Shown here piece after piece: positions 19,433 to 30,014 of a stretch of 64,000 nucleotides of DNA. Location: the NCBI RefSeq assembly GCF_036250675.1, contig NZ_CP109592.1:7626001-7690000 (forward strand), read 5' to 3'. This DNA comes from Streptomyces sp. NBC_01689 (GTDB lineage: Bacteria; Actinomycetota; Actinomycetes; Streptomycetales; Streptomycetaceae). The notes under the pieces were generated by a model. The model was not told the DNA's origin, ran no database searches, and saw only the letters and a list, made by a program, of their open reading frames with translations. The position numbers and the translations under genes were made by a program. Position 1 is the first letter of the stretch; each line of letters begins with the position of its first letter.

Positions 19433-19969
19433 ATGAGCCAGGCGCAGGACCACGACCATGCCGGGCCTGCCGTGCCGCAGACCCGCACCGCGCGCCACCG
19501 CAGGATCGTGGACATCCTCAACCGGCAACCGGTGCGCTCGCAGAGCCAGTTGGCGAAACTCCTCGCCGACGACGGACTGAACGTCACCCAGGCGACGCTC
19601 TCCCGGGACCTGGACGAGCTGAACGCGGTGAAGATCCGCAACAACGACGGAGACCTCATCTACGCGGTCCCGAGCGAGGGCGGCTTCCGCACCCCGCGGG
19701 TGCCCCTGGGGGAGTCGGCGAAGGAGGAGCGGATGCGCCGCCTCTCCTCGGAACTGCTCATCTCCGCGGAGGCGTCCGCGAACCTCGTGGTCCTGCGCAC
19801 CCCTCCGGGGGCCGCGCAGTTCCTCGCCTCGGCGATCGACCAGGCGGAGCTGCACGACATCCTGGGGACGATCGCGGGTGACGACACCCTGCTGCTGATC
19901 AGCCGGGACGCGACGGGCGGCCAGGCGCTCGCCGACCATCTGCTGCGACTGGCCCAGAACAACCACTGA
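19433..19969 (+). CDS. argR: Arginine repressor
   Basis: 178-residue repressor/activator of arginine genes; hexamerises with arginine and binds ARG boxes such as those at argC and argH here. The N-terminal winged helix is [20 protein letters not shown] and [18 protein letters not shown]. The C-terminal oligomerisation/arginine domain has [20 protein letters not shown] and [16 protein letters not shown] 19433 is preferred by agreement with known Streptomyces ArgR N-termini; an in-frame ATG at 19406 overlaps argD. It closes the operon and is probably autoregulated through the argC promoter. Confidence 0.95.
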   Translation: MSQAQDHDHAGPAVPQTRTARHRRIVDILNRQPVRSQSQLAKLLADDGLNVTQATLSRDLDELNAVKIRNNDGDLIYAVPSEGGFRTPRVPLGESAKEERMRRLSSELLISAEASANLVVLRTPPGAAQFLASAIDQAELHDILGTIAGDDTLLLISRDATGGQALADHLLRLAQNNH

Positions 19970-19987
19970 CGCCGGGCGCGGACCCAC

Positions 19988-20033
19988 GGGCGGGGAGGGG
20001 CTCCCCGCCCGCGTCCGGCCGCGCGCCGGACGC
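19988..20033. terminator. Tandem hairpins after argR
   Basis: GGGCGGGGAG (19988-19997) pairs with 20001-20010 across GGG. Immediately after, GCGTCCGG (20011-20018) pairs with 20026-20033. They sit between the convergent argR and FMN-transferase genes. Confidence 0.7.
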
Positions 20034-20096
20034 GGACGGACCGGTGGTCCCCCCGACCCCGAAGGGCCCGGTCCGGGCGCGGCCGGACCGATCAGG

Positions 20097-20885
20097 TCAC
20101 CCCAGGCGCCGGGCGAGACCACCGGTGCATCTCACCTCGTCGCCCGCCGTGATGAGCAGGGCCTCGATGTCCGGCAGTGACTCCAGCCAGCTCAGGGCCT
20201 CACGGGAACCCATCGCGAAGGCGGCCGTCGCCCAGGCGTCCACCCAGGTCAGCCGCGGACCCACCACGGTCACGGCGACCAGGTCGGTGACCGCGGAGCG
20301 GCCGGTGCTCGGGTCGATGATGTGGGCTCCGCGCTCGGCGGTGCCGGAGGTGGCCACCGCCAGCTCGTCCGCGCCGGCCGCGGAGACGACGGCCGCGAGC
20401 CCGCCCGGACGCAGCGGATCCGAGACACCGACCCGCCAGGGACGGTGCGTGCCGGGAGCTCCGAACAGCTGGACGTCGCCGCCCCCGTTCAGGCTCACCC
20501 CGCTCGCGCCGGCCGCCACGAGACGCCGGGCCGCGCGCTCGGTCGCCCACCCCTTCACCAGACCGGTCGGATCGAGGCGTCCGGCGTAGCGCGTGCTGAA
20601 CCAGCCCGCACTCAGCCGCTCCGCCTCCGCGCACAGGTCGAGCACCTCGCCGACCTCCGGGTCGCACTCCTCGACAGCCAGCTCGCCGCGCGCCAGGCGC
20701 GACAGCTGACTGTCCTCCCGGTAGGTGCTGAACACCTCGTCCACCTTGTGGAGTCCGGCGACGGCCTCCTCCAACGCGACCCGGACGAGGCCGGGTTCAC
20801 CGCCCCGCACATCGAACGAGAAGACGGTGCCCATGACTTCCTCGGCGTGCCGCAGCGCGTGCGGCTCCTGGGAGGGCTCAGCCAC
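20097..20885 (-). CDS. apbE: FAD:protein FMN transferase (ApbE family)
   Basis: 262-residue enzyme that attaches FMN covalently to Thr/Ser of FMN-binding domains, using FAD. It shows VMGTVFSFDVRG, DEVFSTYREDSQLSRLARGE, LDPTGLVKGWATERAARRL, GVSLNGGGDVQL and ATSGTAERGAHIIDPSTGR, with the metal-binding D-A-W-A-T-A near the end. No lipoprotein or signal peptide is visible with GTG 20885, so it may act in the cytoplasm or start differently. Its start overlaps the stop of the FMN-binding gene by 8 bp, and that protein is the obvious substrate. Confidence 0.9.
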   Translation of the reverse strand: MAEPSQEPHALRHAEEVMGTVFSFDVRGGEPGLVRVALEEAVAGLHKVDEVFSTYREDSQLSRLARGELAVEECDPEVGEVLDLCAEAERLSAGWFSTRYAGRLDPTGLVKGWATERAARRLVAAGASGVSLNGGGDVQLFGAPGTHRPWRVGVSDPLRPGGLAAVVSAAGADELAVATSGTAERGAHIIDPSTGRSAVTDLVAVTVVGPRLTWVDAWATAAFAMGSREALSWLESLPDIEALLITAGDEVRCTGGLARRLG

Positions 20886-21717
20886 CGGCCTTGTCCAGGG
20901 CCGACTGGAGGGACTTCTTGTATCCCGCGCTGGTGTAGGTGGCACCGGACACGGCGTCGATGTCGGCGCTGCCGGCCGCGACGGCCTCCCGGTTGAGCCG
21001 GGGAACCGCCAGCGCGGTCTTCTGGTCGCTCAGACCCCCCTTGGGCGCCTGGACGGCCTCGGCCTTGGTGATCTTCCCGCCACTGACCGTCACCCGGACC
21101 TGGACGGCGCCGTACTGGGTCTGCGCCACGTCCCCGGTGACGGTGCGCGCCTGCGCGGCGGGGGCCTGGGGCGCCGCCGAGGAACCCGACGAGCCCGACG
21201 ATCCGGACGAGCCCGCGCCGCCTGCGGACCCCGCCGCTCCCGACGTCCCGCCGCCCTGGGCCTTCGCCTTGTCGAGCGCCGACTGCAGCGACTTCTTGTA
21301 CCCGGCGCTGGTGTAGCTGGCACCGGACACGGCGTCGATGTCCGCGCTGCCCGCGGCGACGGCCTCCTGGTTGAGCCGGGGAACCGAGTTGTTGCTCACC
21401 TGGGTGCTGCGGCCACCGGTCGGGATCTGGACGACCTCCGACTTGGTGATCTTCCCGCCGCTGACGGTGATACGGACCTGCACGGGTCCGTACTGGGTCT
21501 GGGCGACGTCACCGGTGACGGTCCGGGCCCCCGAGGACGACTGCTGCCCGCTCCCGCCCTGGGGCGACTCCTGCGCCGCCGCCGACTGCTGCGGTGCCGC
21601 CGCGCCCTGCGCCGACGCCGGGTCGGAGGCGGGCTTCAGCGACAGCAGCAGGACGATCCCGGACACGGTCGCGGCGCCGGCCAGCACGGCACGTCGAATG
21701 GGGTGGCTCTTCTTCAT
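20878..21717 (-). CDS. Exported protein with two FMN-binding (RnfG/NosR-type) domains
   Basis: 279-residue extracytoplasmic protein with an N-terminal signal/anchor (HPIRRAVLAGAATVSGIVLL). Two near-identical FMN-binding domains follow, each ending in the flavinylation motif: DAVSGASYTSAGYKKSLQSA and DAVSGATYTSAGYKKSLQSA. The acceptor would be the Thr of D-x-x-S-G-A-[ST]-x-T. They are joined by a Gly/Ser/Ala linker (AGSSGSSGSSGSS). It probably carries two covalent FMN groups that shuttle electrons outside the membrane, receiving them from the upstream reductase. Flanked by apbE and the reductase in one operon. Confidence 0.88.
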   Translation of the reverse strand: MKKSHPIRRAVLAGAATVSGIVLLLSLKPASDPASAQGAAAPQQSAAAQESPQGGSGQQSSSGARTVTGDVAQTQYGPVQVRITVSGGKITKSEVVQIPTGGRSTQVSNNSVPRLNQEAVAAGSADIDAVSGASYTSAGYKKSLQSALDKAKAQGGGTSGAAGSAGGAGSSGSSGSSGSSAAPQAPAAQARTVTGDVAQTQYGAVQVRVTVSGGKITKAEAVQAPKGGLSDQKTALAVPRLNREAVAAGSADIDAVSGATYTSAGYKKSLQSALDKAGG

Positions 21718-21736
21718 CGCTCCTGACTCCCGTCGC

Positions 21737-23116
21737 TCACATCTCGAACGACTCGTGATGGATGCGGCGGGCGGGAACCCCCGCGCCGCGCAGTGCCTCG
21801 TAGACCTGCTGCGCGAAGCCGGGCGGCCCGCACATGAAGACGTCGTGGCGGTCGATGTCCGGCAGCTTGCGGCTCAGGGTCTCCGCCGAGATGTCCGGGC
21901 GCTCGCCCTCGGGACTGTTCACCGCGTACATCAGCCGGGCCCCGCGCTCCTCGGCGATCGAGGCCAGTTCGTCCCACAGGGCCAGGTCCTGGGTGGTGTT
22001 GGCCCGGTAGAGCAGGGTCAGATCGCCGGCCGAGCCGGGCAGCGTCTCGAACAGCGCCCGCATCGGCGTGATGCCGACGCCGCCGGCCACGAGCAGGACC
22101 TTGCCGCGGCTGCGCTTGGCCGCCGTCAGCGCCCCGTAGGGACCCTCGGCCCACACCCGGGTGCCGGGGCGCAGATCGCGCAGCGCGGCGCTGTGGTCGC
22201 CGATGGCCTTCACCGTGATGCGCAGCATGGTGGGGCGGGGGGCCGCCGACAGGGAGTACGGGTGCGAGCTGAGCCGCATGCCCGGTGCCAGGAACCGCCA
22301 GCGGAAGAACTGGCCGGCCTCCGCGCCCATGCGGTGCAGTTTCCGGCCGCTGATCAGCACCGAGACGATGCCCGGTGTCTCCTCGACGACCGCCTCGACC
22401 CGCATCCGGTGCTTCAGGTTCAGCCGGATCGGGGCGAGGATCCGGTACCAGAGCACGAGCGCCGTCACCGACCCGTACAGCCCGTACCAGACCGTCTTCG
22501 CGGCCGGTTCGACGGCGAACTCGTTGCCCGTGGACAGCTGGTGCCAGAACGTCAGGAAGACGGCGGCGTAGGTGAGCAGGTGGATGTGGTACCAGGTGTC
22601 GTAACCCATCCTGCGGCGCACCGGGCCCATGGAGAGCAGGCCGATGACGAACAGCAGGCCGGTGCCGATCGCCGCCTTGCCCATGTCGGGCAGCTGGTCG
22701 ATCGAGTCGATCGTCTGCTGGACGATGTCACCGAAGCTCTTCCCCGCCTGCAGCGCGTAGCCCCACATGATCAGGACGAGGTGGGCGAGGACCAGACAGA
22801 TCGTGTACCGGCCGCTCATCGCGTGCCAGCGCGCGACCCGGTCCGAGCCCACCCGGCGCTCCAGGGCGGGCACCCGGGCCATCTGCAGCACCACCAGCGC
22901 CATCAGGTACCCGGCGAGCAGCCCCGTGATGCGGCCCGCGTTGAGGATCTTGCTGTTGTCGTCCGCGATGGACGGGGTGTTGCTCCACCAGAGCCAGATG
23001 ACCCCGGCGGCGCCCGCCCCCACGGCGAGCAGCAGGGGGACTGCGGGTGAGCGTCGTGGGCGGATGCGGCGCAGCGTCTGGCGCCGCGCGGCGCGGCCAC
23101 CGGCGATCGTGGACAC
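21737..23116 (-). CDS. Ferric-reductase-like transmembrane flavoprotein oxidoreductase
   Basis: 459-residue membrane oxidoreductase. An N-terminal set of about six helices (including VARWHAMSGRYTICLVLAHL and WYHIHLLTYAAVFLTFWHQL, whose His residues can bind two hemes) is followed by an FAD-binding barrel (SSHPYSLSAAPRPTMLRIT) and an NAD(P)-binding domain (VLLVAGGVGITPMRALFE, DVFMCGPPGFAQQVYEAL). It should move electrons from cytoplasmic NAD(P)H across the membrane, most likely to the FMN-binding partner next door. GTG 23116 follows GGAGGAACC. The 305-bp gap upstream shows no gene. Confidence 0.9.
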   Translation of the reverse strand: MSTIAGGRAARRQTLRRIRPRRSPAVPLLLAVGAGAAGVIWLWWSNTPSIADDNSKILNAGRITGLLAGYLMALVVLQMARVPALERRVGSDRVARWHAMSGRYTICLVLAHLVLIMWGYALQAGKSFGDIVQQTIDSIDQLPDMGKAAIGTGLLFVIGLLSMGPVRRRMGYDTWYHIHLLTYAAVFLTFWHQLSTGNEFAVEPAAKTVWYGLYGSVTALVLWYRILAPIRLNLKHRMRVEAVVEETPGIVSVLISGRKLHRMGAEAGQFFRWRFLAPGMRLSSHPYSLSAAPRPTMLRITVKAIGDHSAALRDLRPGTRVWAEGPYGALTAAKRSRGKVLLVAGGVGITPMRALFETLPGSAGDLTLLYRANTTQDLALWDELASIAEERGARLMYAVNSPEGERPDISAETLSRKLPDIDRHDVFMCGPPGFAQQVYEALRGAGVPARRIHHESFEM

Positions 23117-23421
23117 GGTTCCTCCGAGGTCGTCCGTGGGGACGGGTCGAGGGGAAAGGTCCCCTGGCCCAGAGATACGGCCGCCGACGGCCGTGCGTTC
23201 AGCCGGTCCGGAGTCCGGTCCCGATCGGCGGAGCGGTGGTGTCCGCCGCGGGGGACGGGCCCGCACGGAAGGGGGCGATCCGGGCGCCGGGACCGCACGT
23301 GGGGGACCGGACCGGGCACTCGCGGGTGTGGCCCGACGGGGCCGGTGCCGGGCGGCGGCGTGCGCCGGGGGCCGCGCCGTCCGTCGTCCGGTACCGCGCC
23401 CGGAGAGGCGCCCGTCCGTCC

Positions 23422-24111
23422 TCAGTACCGGGTCAGCGCGGTGTCTCCTCCCGTGGTGCCGATCGCGATGTGCGGGCCGCGCGCGGGATCGACCCAGGCG
23501 AGGATCCGCCGCATGGCGTCCACCGGCACCGACACGCAGCCGGCGGTCGCCCCGCGCCCGTCGACGTGGAGGAAGATGCCGGCCCCGCGACCCCGTACCG
23601 GCCTGTCGTAGTTGAAGCCGACGACGAGGGCGTACGCGTACTGCGGGTCGTACGTGATCAGGTGTTCGGACTCGGCGGCGCGGCAGTCGGCCGGGCGGGG
23701 CTCGGTCCAGCGGTTGTAGGAGCGGGAGGCGTTGTCCTCGCACCACCAGGAGCCCTGGTGGATTCGGCGGTAGGGGATGCGGGTGCCGTCGGGCGCCTTC
23801 CGGATGCCGAACGCGTACGGGAGGCCGTACAGCCCGGTGGGCGTCGTGTTCGTGCTCTGTCTGCGGGAGCCGCCCTCGACCAGCCCCCTGGCGCCGAAGC
23901 GCGCCACCGCCGACCCGGCCCGCACCCAGTGCCCGTCGCGCCGGTCCCACCAGGTGAGGGTGCCCGACGTCGCGTCCGCGCGCGGGGCCTCGGCCGTGAT
24001 CAGCTGGCTGCCGCCGCCGGTGTCGGCGAGCCGCTCGGGCGGCGCGGGCGGCCCGCTCGGGGCGAGGGCGAGCAGGGACACGGACGCGAGGGCGACGGCT
24101 CCGAGGCGCAT
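23422..24111 (-). CDS. L,D-transpeptidase (YkuD) family exported protein
   Basis: 229-residue exported protein with a cleavable signal peptide (LGAVALASVSLLALAPSG). A YkuD-like catalytic core contains TPTGLYGLPYAFG, GAGIFLHVDGRGATAGCVSV (H-x14-17-[ST]-x-G-C) and the catalytic Cys in AGCVSVP. Such enzymes make 3-3 cross-links in peptidoglycan or attach proteins to it. It begins 3 nt after the stop of the PPOX gene, so the two are probably co-transcribed. Confidence 0.87.
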   Translation of the reverse strand: MRLGAVALASVSLLALAPSGPPAPPERLADTGGGSQLITAEAPRADATSGTLTWWDRRDGHWVRAGSAVARFGARGLVEGGSRRQSTNTTPTGLYGLPYAFGIRKAPDGTRIPYRRIHQGSWWCEDNASRSYNRWTEPRPADCRAAESEHLITYDPQYAYALVVGFNYDRPVRGRGAGIFLHVDGRGATAGCVSVPVDAMRRILAWVDPARGPHIAIGTTGGDTALTRY

Positions 24112-24114
24112 GGC

Positions 24115-24702
24115 TCAGACGGTAGTGGGAGGCAGCGGGAGCGGCAGCCCGGGTAGTCCGTCCAGGCTCGTCGCGATGTGCTCCTTCTTGGTGAAGTACG
24201 TGTTCAGGGAGGCGTCGTCCTCGCGGGCGAAGCGCTTGGCGTGCAGGTCGCGGTCCTCGTCGTAGGACATGAAAGGCACCGCGTAGCCGCAGGTGTCGCG
24301 GACGAGTTCGGCCGTCACGACGATGATCGCGCGCAGGCCGTGCGGGGAGTGGTCGACCGCGGGGAAGTGCTTGAGCAGTTCTCCGAAGCGGGGGTCGTCA
24401 CGGAAGACGGGCTCGCCGCGGCCGTGCACCCGGACGATGTTGGGCGGCCCCTGGAAGGCGCACCACATGAGGGTGATCCGGCCGTTCTCCCGCAGGTGCG
24501 CGATCGTCTCGGCGTTGCTCCCGGCGAAGTCGAGGTAGGCCACGGTCAGTTCGTCCAGCACGGCGAACGAACCGGTGATGCCCTTGGGGGAGAGGTTGAC
24601 CGTGCCGTCCGAGGAGAGCGGCGCGGTCGCGGTGAAGAAGAGGGGCTGGGCTTCGATGAACGTGCGCAGCCGGCCGTCGATGCGTTCATAGGTCTTTCCC
24701 AT
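24115..24702 (-). CDS. Pyridoxamine 5'-phosphate oxidase-family flavoprotein
   Basis: 195-residue protein of the split-barrel PPOX family. It shows FIEAQPLFFTATAPLSSDGT, VNLSPKGITGSFAVLDELTV, AYLDFAGSNAETIAHLRENG and ITLMWCAFQGPPNIVRVHGR. Members bind FMN, F420 or heme; this subgroup (with VNLSPKG) is often annotated simply as PPOX-family. The substrate is unknown. The predicted ATG lies in a good coding context. The L,D-transpeptidase gene follows almost directly. Confidence 0.82.
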   Translation of the reverse strand: MGKTYERIDGRLRTFIEAQPLFFTATAPLSSDGTVNLSPKGITGSFAVLDELTVAYLDFAGSNAETIAHLRENGRITLMWCAFQGPPNIVRVHGRGEPVFRDDPRFGELLKHFPAVDHSPHGLRAIIVVTAELVRDTCGYAVPFMSYDEDRDLHAKRFAREDDASLNTYFTKKEHIATSLDGLPGLPLPLPPTTV

Positions 24703-24843
24703 GTCCCGTGATGCTCGCGCAAAACCCTTCGCCTGTCTGACGAATTGCCCGGCGTGTTGTCGTCGGGGAGGGGTCGGGTGTCCTCCCGGGCGGGGGATGC
24801 TTCTGTGTCGCCGCGACATCGCCTCGGCGGTGGGGCGACTGCT

Positions 24844-24880
24844 TTGACGAATCATGCAGACTTCTGCATACTCATGCATT
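24844..24880 (+). promoter_or_regulatory. argH promoter with tandem ARG boxes
   Basis: TTGACG (24844-24849), a 17-nt spacer and CATACT (24867-24872) form a promoter. CATGCAGACTTCTGCATA (24853-24870) and CATACTCATGCATT (24867-24880) are ARG-box-like palindromes covering spacer and -10. ArgR bound here should repress argH together with argCJBDR. Confidence 0.75.
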
Positions 24881-24882
24881 AG

Positions 24883-26388
<1,506 letters not shown>

Positions 26389-26631
26389 CACCCGCCGGAG
26401 ACGGCCGGTGCCGGGTGTGAGCCGGTCCCCGGCCGGGAGCTGAAGGCGCCGGACACGAACGAGCGGCACCGGGCAGTTCCGGGCGACACCGGACACTTCC
26501 GGGCCGGACCGGACGGGAAGTGGCAGCGCCGGGCAGAAGAAGCGGTGGGTCCGGTGTGACAGGGGCATCGCGGGATACGTTGGTCGGGAGCCGTACGGAG
26601 CCGTACGGAGTCGACCGAAACGGAGCCCGCG

Positions 26632-27603
26632 ATGCCCTTCGCCCGCCTCGCCGCAGCCACGACTCCCACCGCGCACATCGGGCTCGGCCTCGCGGCGGTG
26701 GGCCGCCCCGGTTACATCAACCTCGGCCGCGAGGACGACCTCCCGGCCGTCCGCACTGTCGACGCCCTGCGCGAGCGCACCCACGAACTCCTCGACGCCG
26801 CCTACGCCCAGGGCGTGCGCTACTTCGACGTGGCCCGTTCGTACGGCCGGTCCGAGGAGTTCCTCGCCGACTGGCTGCGCTCCCGTCCCGAGGCCGACGA
26901 CGTCGTGGTCGGCAGCAAGTGGGGCTACACCTACACGGCGGACTGGCGCACCGACGCCGAGGCGCACGAGGTCAAGGACCACGGTCTCGCCACCTACGAG
27001 CGCCAGCGCGCCGAGACCGACGCACTGCTCGGCGACCGGCTCGACCTCTACCAGATCCACTCGGTGACCCCGGACAGCCCGGCCCTCACCGACCGCAAGC
27101 TGCACGCCGAGCTCGCCGAGGCCGCGGCCGGCGGTCTCTCCGTCGGCTTCTCCACGAGCGGGCCGGCGCAGGCCGACGCGATCCGCGCCGCGCTCGCCGT
27201 GACGGTCGACGGCGCACCGCTCTTCCGTACCGTGCAGTCCACGTACAACGTCCTGGAGACCTCGGCGGCGCCCGCGCTCGCCGAGGCGCACGACGCCGGA
27301 CTCACGGTGATCGTCAAGGAGGCGATGGCCAACGGCCGTCTCGCCACCGGGCACGCGCCGGAAGAGCTCGTGGCCGTGGCCGCGCAGACGGGGCTGGGCG
27401 CGGACGCCGTCGCCCTCGCCCACGTCCTGTGCCGGCCCTGGGCCGGAGTGGTCCTGTCCGGCGCGGCCACCGCCAATCAGCTCGCCTCGAATCTGCACGC
27501 GGCGGTCGTCGACCTCGACGAGGAGCGGCTGGCCCGCCTCGACGCCCTCGCCGAGGAGCCGGCGGCCTACTGGGAGCGTCGCGCCCGACTGCCGTGGCAC
27601 TGA
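26632..27603 (+). CDS. Aldo/keto reductase
   Basis: 323-residue NADPH-dependent oxidoreductase of the aldo/keto reductase fold. It carries an early catalytic Asp/Tyr region (YFDVARSYGRSEEFLADWL), the catalytic Lys (VVVGSKWGYTYT), the substrate-loop His (DLYQIHSVTPDS) and a late nucleotide-binding loop (VLSGAATANQLASNL). The substrate is not predictable. The gene is monocistronic. Short direct repeats (GGAGCCGTACGGAGCCGTACGG) precede it at about 26589-26610. Confidence 0.85.
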   Translation: MPFARLAAATTPTAHIGLGLAAVGRPGYINLGREDDLPAVRTVDALRERTHELLDAAYAQGVRYFDVARSYGRSEEFLADWLRSRPEADDVVVGSKWGYTYTADWRTDAEAHEVKDHGLATYERQRAETDALLGDRLDLYQIHSVTPDSPALTDRKLHAELAEAAAGGLSVGFSTSGPAQADAIRAALAVTVDGAPLFRTVQSTYNVLETSAAPALAEAHDAGLTVIVKEAMANGRLATGHAPEELVAVAAQTGLGADAVALAHVLCRPWAGVVLSGAATANQLASNLHAAVVDLDEERLARLDALAEEPAAYWERRARLPWH

Positions 27604-27704
27604 ACGCCCACCGGACGAACAGGCGCTGACCGGGCGGCCGGTCGCCCGCGGTTCCGGCGTCCGGACGCCCACGCACGGTGACCGCGTGAGACGTCCGTGC
27701 CCCC

Positions 27705-27748
27705 GATGAGACATTCGTGTCTCATCTGGGTTACTCTTGTCTCATGGC
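27705..27748. promoter_or_regulatory. TetR operator and leaderless promoter
   Basis: GATGAGACA (27705-27713) and TGTCTCATC (27718-27726) are a perfect 9-4-9 inverted repeat. A further half site TTGTCTCATGG overlaps the start codon (27738-27748), and GTGAGACG lies upstream near 27686. TACTCT (27732-27737) stands 6 nt before ATG 27744, so the message is probably leaderless and the repeat would cover its -35 region. It is the likely autoregulatory site of the TetR protein. Confidence 0.7.
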
Positions 27749-28289
27749 TGTCGACCGTGACCAAGTGCTGCGCAGCGCGGCCGCCCTCCTCACCCGCAGA
27801 TCCACCGCCACGATGGACGAGGTCGCCCGGGCGGCCGGGATCAGCAGGGCCACGCTGCACCGCCAGTTCGCCGGCCGCGACGCGCTCGTACGGGCGCTGG
27901 AGGCACTCGGCATCGAGGAGTGCGAGGCGGCCCTCGACGCGGCCCGCCTCGACGAGGGCACCGCGCAGGAGGCGCTGCGGCGGCTGGTGAACGAGCTGGA
28001 GAAGGCCGCCGGACTTCTCGCCTTCCTCTACACCGAGAACCAGCTCTTCGAGGGCGAGGGCCAGAACGAGGGCTGGGCCCTGCTCGACGCCCGTATCGCC
28101 GCACTGTTCCGGCGCGGCCAGGACAACGGCGAATTCCGCATCGACCTCACCCCGGCGTGGCTCACCGAGGCGCTCTACGGGCTGATCGCCTCCGGCGCCT
28201 GGGCGGTGCTGGAGGGGCGGGTCGCCACCAAGGACTTCAGTTTCATGATCGTCGAGCTCCTGCTCGGCGGCGCGCTACGGAGAGAGTGA
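27744..28289 (+). CDS. TetR family transcriptional regulator
   Basis: 181-residue repressor. The N-terminal HTH is visible as LLTRRSTATMDEVARAAGIS and RATLHRQFAGRDALVRALEA; the helical effector domain follows. It lies 2 nt before the MFS efflux gene and behind an inverted-repeat operator, so it most likely represses itself and the transporter until an inducer binds. Confidence 0.9.
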   Translation: MAVDRDQVLRSAAALLTRRSTATMDEVARAAGISRATLHRQFAGRDALVRALEALGIEECEAALDAARLDEGTAQEALRRLVNELEKAAGLLAFLYTENQLFEGEGQNEGWALLDARIAALFRRGQDNGEFRIDLTPAWLTEALYGLIASGAWAVLEGRVATKDFSFMIVELLLGGALRRE

Positions 28290-28291
28290 TC

Positions 28292-29857
28292 ATGACCAGC
28301 ACCCTGCGGCACGGGGGTGTCCCCGGCTCGGACGAAGCCGGAAAGGCGGGGGAGCACACGGCGAGGGAGGAACGGCGGCCGGGCCGCTGGCTCGCGCTGT
28401 CCGTCCTCGTTCTCGCCGTGCTGCTGGTGACGGTCGACGCGACCGTGCTCGGTCTCGCGACCCCCTACATCAGCGAGGACCTGGAGCCCTCCGGCACCCA
28501 GCTCCTGTGGATCGGCGACGTCTACTCCTTCGTCATCGCCGGGCTGCTCGTCTCCATGGGCAGCCTCGGCGACCGCATCGGCCGCAAACGGCTGCTGCTG
28601 ATCGGCGCCACCGTGTTCGGCGCGATATCCGTGCTCAACGCCTACGCCACCACACCGGAGTTGATGATCCTGGCGCGGGCGCTGCTCGGTGCCGCGGGCG
28701 CGACCCTGATGCCCGCCACGCTCGCGCTGATCCGCAACATCTTCCACGACCCGCGCGAGCGCAGCCTCGCCATCGGCATCTGGGGCGCCACGGCCTCCGC
28801 CGGTACCGCGGTCGGACCCGTGGTCGGCGGCTTCCTGCTCGAACACTTCTGGTGGGGCTCGGTCTTCCTGATCAACGTGCCGGTGATGCTCGTCCTCGTG
28901 CCGGTCGGCATCAAGCTGCTGCCCGAGTCGCGCAACCCGAACCCCGGCCCCTGGGACCTGGCCAGCGTCGCGCTCTCGCTCGTCGGCATGATCGGCGTCG
29001 TGTACGCGGTGAAGGAGCTCGCCCTGCACGGGTTCGCCTGGCAGCCGGTGGCCGTGGGCCTGTTCGGCGCCGGGGCCCTGTACGGGTTCGTACGCCGTCA
29101 GCTCGGCATGCCGGTACCGCTGCTGGACATGCGGCTGTTCCGCAACCGTGGCTTCTCGGCGGCGGTCGCCGCCGACCTGCTGACGGTCTTCGGGATGTCC
29201 GGACTCGTCTTCTTCCTTTCGCAGTACCTGCAACTGGTGCAGGGCAGGCGGCCGTTCGAGGCGGGCCTGGCCGAACTGCCCGCCGCGGTCGGCGCGGTGG
29301 GTGCGGGTCTGGTCGCCGGCGCCGCGGCCCGGCGGTACTCGGTCCGCGCCGTGGTCTCCGGAGGGCTCGCCGCGGTCGGCCTCGCGCTCGCCGCGCTCAC
29401 CCTGCTGAGCGAGGCCACCGGTTACTCGCTGCTCGGCACCGCGCTGCTGGCGGTCGGCGTCGGCGCGGGCTTCTCGTTCACCGTCACCGCCGACGTGATC
29501 CTCTCCAGCGTGCCCAAGGAGCAGGCGGGCGCGGCCTCCGCGGTCTCCGAGACGGCGTACGAACTCGGCGCCGCGCTCGGTATCGCCCTGCTGGGTTCCA
29601 TCGTCACCGGTGTGTACGCGGGCTTCAGGGGTCCGGCGGGCACCCCGGCCGGAGCCCACGACTCCCTGGGCGGCGCGGTGGAGGCCGCCACCAGGCTCCC
29701 CGCCCACACCTCGGAGGCCCTGCTGGAGGCCGCCCGGACGTCCTTCGTGGACGGCCTGGCGCTCGCCTCGGGCATCGGAGCGGTGGTGCTGCTCGCCACC
29801 GCGACGGCGGCGTGGTTCCTGCTGAAGGGCCAGAGGCTGGAGAACGGGACGCGCTGA
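28292..29857 (+). CDS. MFS drug efflux transporter, DHA2 (14-helix) family
   Basis: 521-residue inner-membrane antiporter of the QacA/SmvA type. Motif A-like GSLGDRIGRKRLLLIGA follows helix 2, motif D1 (LLVTVDATVLGLATPYISED) lies in helix 1, motif C-like GTAVGPVVGGFLLEHF in helix 5, and about 14 helices can be traced. It probably exports cationic or aromatic toxic compounds. It is transcribed with the TetR gene just upstream and ends near a strong hairpin. Confidence 0.9.
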   Translation: MTSTLRHGGVPGSDEAGKAGEHTAREERRPGRWLALSVLVLAVLLVTVDATVLGLATPYISEDLEPSGTQLLWIGDVYSFVIAGLLVSMGSLGDRIGRKRLLLIGATVFGAISVLNAYATTPELMILARALLGAAGATLMPATLALIRNIFHDPRERSLAIGIWGATASAGTAVGPVVGGFLLEHFWWGSVFLINVPVMLVLVPVGIKLLPESRNPNPGPWDLASVALSLVGMIGVVYAVKELALHGFAWQPVAVGLFGAGALYGFVRRQLGMPVPLLDMRLFRNRGFSAAVAADLLTVFGMSGLVFFLSQYLQLVQGRRPFEAGLAELPAAVGAVGAGLVAGAAARRYSVRAVVSGGLAAVGLALAALTLLSEATGYSLLGTALLAVGVGAGFSFTVTADVILSSVPKEQAGAASAVSETAYELGAALGIALLGSIVTGVYAGFRGPAGTPAGAHDSLGGAVEAATRLPAHTSEALLEAARTSFVDGLALASGIGAVVLLATATAAWFLLKGQRLENGTR

Positions 29858-29931
29858 CGCGACGGCCGAGGCCCCCCCGCGGCACCGGTGACGCGACGGA
29901 CCGCGCCCGTCCTGCGCGGCACCGGTGAACG

Positions 29932-29969
29932 CGACAGGCGACGTCCGCCCGCGCGAACGTCGCCTGTCG
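29932..29969. terminator. 13-bp bidirectional hairpin between convergent genes
   Basis: CGACAGGCGACGT (29932-29944) pairs perfectly with 29957-29969 across a 12-nt loop, between the efflux and acyltransferase genes. Confidence 0.8.
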
Positions 29970-30014
29970 TGTCGTCAGTCGTCGGCCGGAAGCCCCGCTC
30001 CGGCCGCCCCGCTG

